Source of the DNA: Chitinophagaceae bacterium
Lineage (GTDB): Bacteria; Bacteroidota; Bacteroidia; Chitinophagales; Chitinophagaceae
Assembly (NCBI GenBank): GCA_030151745.1
Contig: JASLDA010000493.1
Coordinates: forward strand, 1-5,610
Reading direction: 5' to 3'
DNA length: 5,610 nucleotides
Shown here: positions 5,064 to 5,610 of the stretch, piece by piece
Layout of the letters: each line of letters starts with the position of its first letter
How positions within the stretch are numbered: the first letter of the stretch is position 1
Program-made: the position numbers and the translations under genes
The notes under the pieces: model-generated
Seen by the model: only the letters and a program-made list of their open reading frames with translations
Databases searched by the model: none
What the model was told of the DNA's origin: nothing

Positions 5064-5610
5064 TTATCTTAACAGGGTAACATTTCCTTTCTTGGTGCTG
5101 CTGGTGCCATCGATGAACGTGGCCGTAAGCACGTAGCCGTAGGCATCGATTTCCTGGGGCTTCCCGTTATAATTCCCGTCCCAGCCGTATTCCAGGCTGT
5201 TGCTTTCGAATACTTTCTCGCCCCAGCGGTTGAAGATCCTGAGATTCATGGTCTCAATACCGCCTCCGCGGACATAGAGGACATCGTTTTTCCCGTCGCC
5301 GTTCGGCGAAAAGGCGGTGGGAAGATCGAGCGCCGTATGAATATCGGCTTCCACCTCCCGGCATACCGTATCCCGGCAGCCTTCGAGATTGATCGCGATC
5401 AGGCAGGTCCCGAACTTGCCCGTCTTGCGGAACAGGTGAACCGGGTTTTCCTGGGTATTCAAGGGACTGCCGTCCCCGAAGTTCCAGATGTAGCGGTCCG
5501 CATTCTTGCTTTCATTGGTGAAGGTGATCGGCTTGTTGGACTCCGGGATCACCGGGGCATGGCTGAATGCCGCCACCGGCAGCGGGCGGACACGAATGAT
5601 CTTGCGGAAG
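5064..5610 (-). CDS. Secreted protein with PKD domain and T9SS type-B C-terminal sorting domain; 5' end outside window
   Basis: The frame is open to the right edge, giving 181 visible residues, so this is the C-terminal end of a probably much larger surface protein. A PKD-type Ig-like domain covers about residues 11-88, with the hallmark WNFGDG at 42-47 and an F..TG.F strand after it. It carries a Cys pair in EGCRDTVCREV. The gliding-motility-associated C-terminal domain (TIGR04131 type) follows: TAFSPNGDGKND at about 98-109, FNRWGEKVFES at 126-136, GWDG at 142-145 and the terminal strand GNVTLLR at 175-181. This domain directs outer-membrane passage through the type IX secretion system. The GTG at 5576 is inside the PKD domain and is not the start, because coding continues upstream as VRPLPV. 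The porP-like gene follows after 4 bases. The cargo's function cannot be told from this fragment. Confidence 0.94.
   Translation of the reverse strand, partial: FRKIIRVRPLPVAAFSHAPVIPESNKPITFTNESKNADRYIWNFGDGSPLNTQENPVHLFRKTGKFGTCLIAINLEGCRDTVCREVEADIHTALDLPTAFSPNGDGKNDVLYVRGGGIETMNLRIFNRWGEKVFESNSLEYGWDGNYNGKPQEIDAYGYVLTATFIDGTSSTKKGNVTLLR

Noticed and set aside
5574..5576. GTG as the start of the type-B sorting-domain protein
   Set aside because: It lies inside the PKD domain, and the same frame continues open with coding-like sequence to the window edge.

Overview
The window reads as chromosomal DNA from a GC-rich member of the Bacteroidota. The evidence is a type IX secretion (T9SS) type-B sorting domain directly followed by a PorP/SprF-family outer-membrane protein, a pairing characteristic of this phylum. 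The ketoacyl-synthase gene set also fits, being of the kind found in flexirubin, aryl-polyene and dialkylresorcinol clusters. The family cannot be resolved from the sequence. All genes I can support lie on the minus strand, so transcription runs from the right edge to the left.

Right block (5610 to 4034): the C-terminal end of a large secreted protein, with a PKD domain followed by the gliding-motility-associated type-B C-terminal domain. After a 4-base gap comes a complete PorP/SprF-like protein. Together they look like a secreted surface protein and its dedicated outer-membrane partner. Middle block (4033 to 3118): 130 bases of intergenic DNA, then a complete OmpR-type response regulator with no histidine kinase in view. 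It is closed by a strong intrinsic terminator with a perfect 16-bp stem. A second inverted repeat lies just beyond the terminator, in the 289-base gap before the next gene.

Left block (2900 to 1): a run of ketoacyl-synthase (KS) fold genes. First is a 200-residue protein resembling only the N-terminal half of a KS, without the catalytic cysteine. Next is a possible 91-codon small gene of unknown function. Then comes a full-length FabF-like KS with the intact Cys-His-His set. Last is a KS-like protein that has lost all three catalytic residues, overlaps the KS gene by 7 bases (ATGCTGA) and runs off the left edge. An active KS coupled to a catalytically dead partner is the KS/chain-length-factor arrangement of type II polyketide and aryl-polyene synthases. 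The block is probably part of a polyene-pigment-type cluster continuing to the left.

The most notable points are the graded loss of catalytic residues across three neighbouring KS-fold proteins, the unexplained small ORF between two of them, and the paired hairpins at the boundary between blocks. No RNA gene, CRISPR array, insertion sequence or attachment site was seen.
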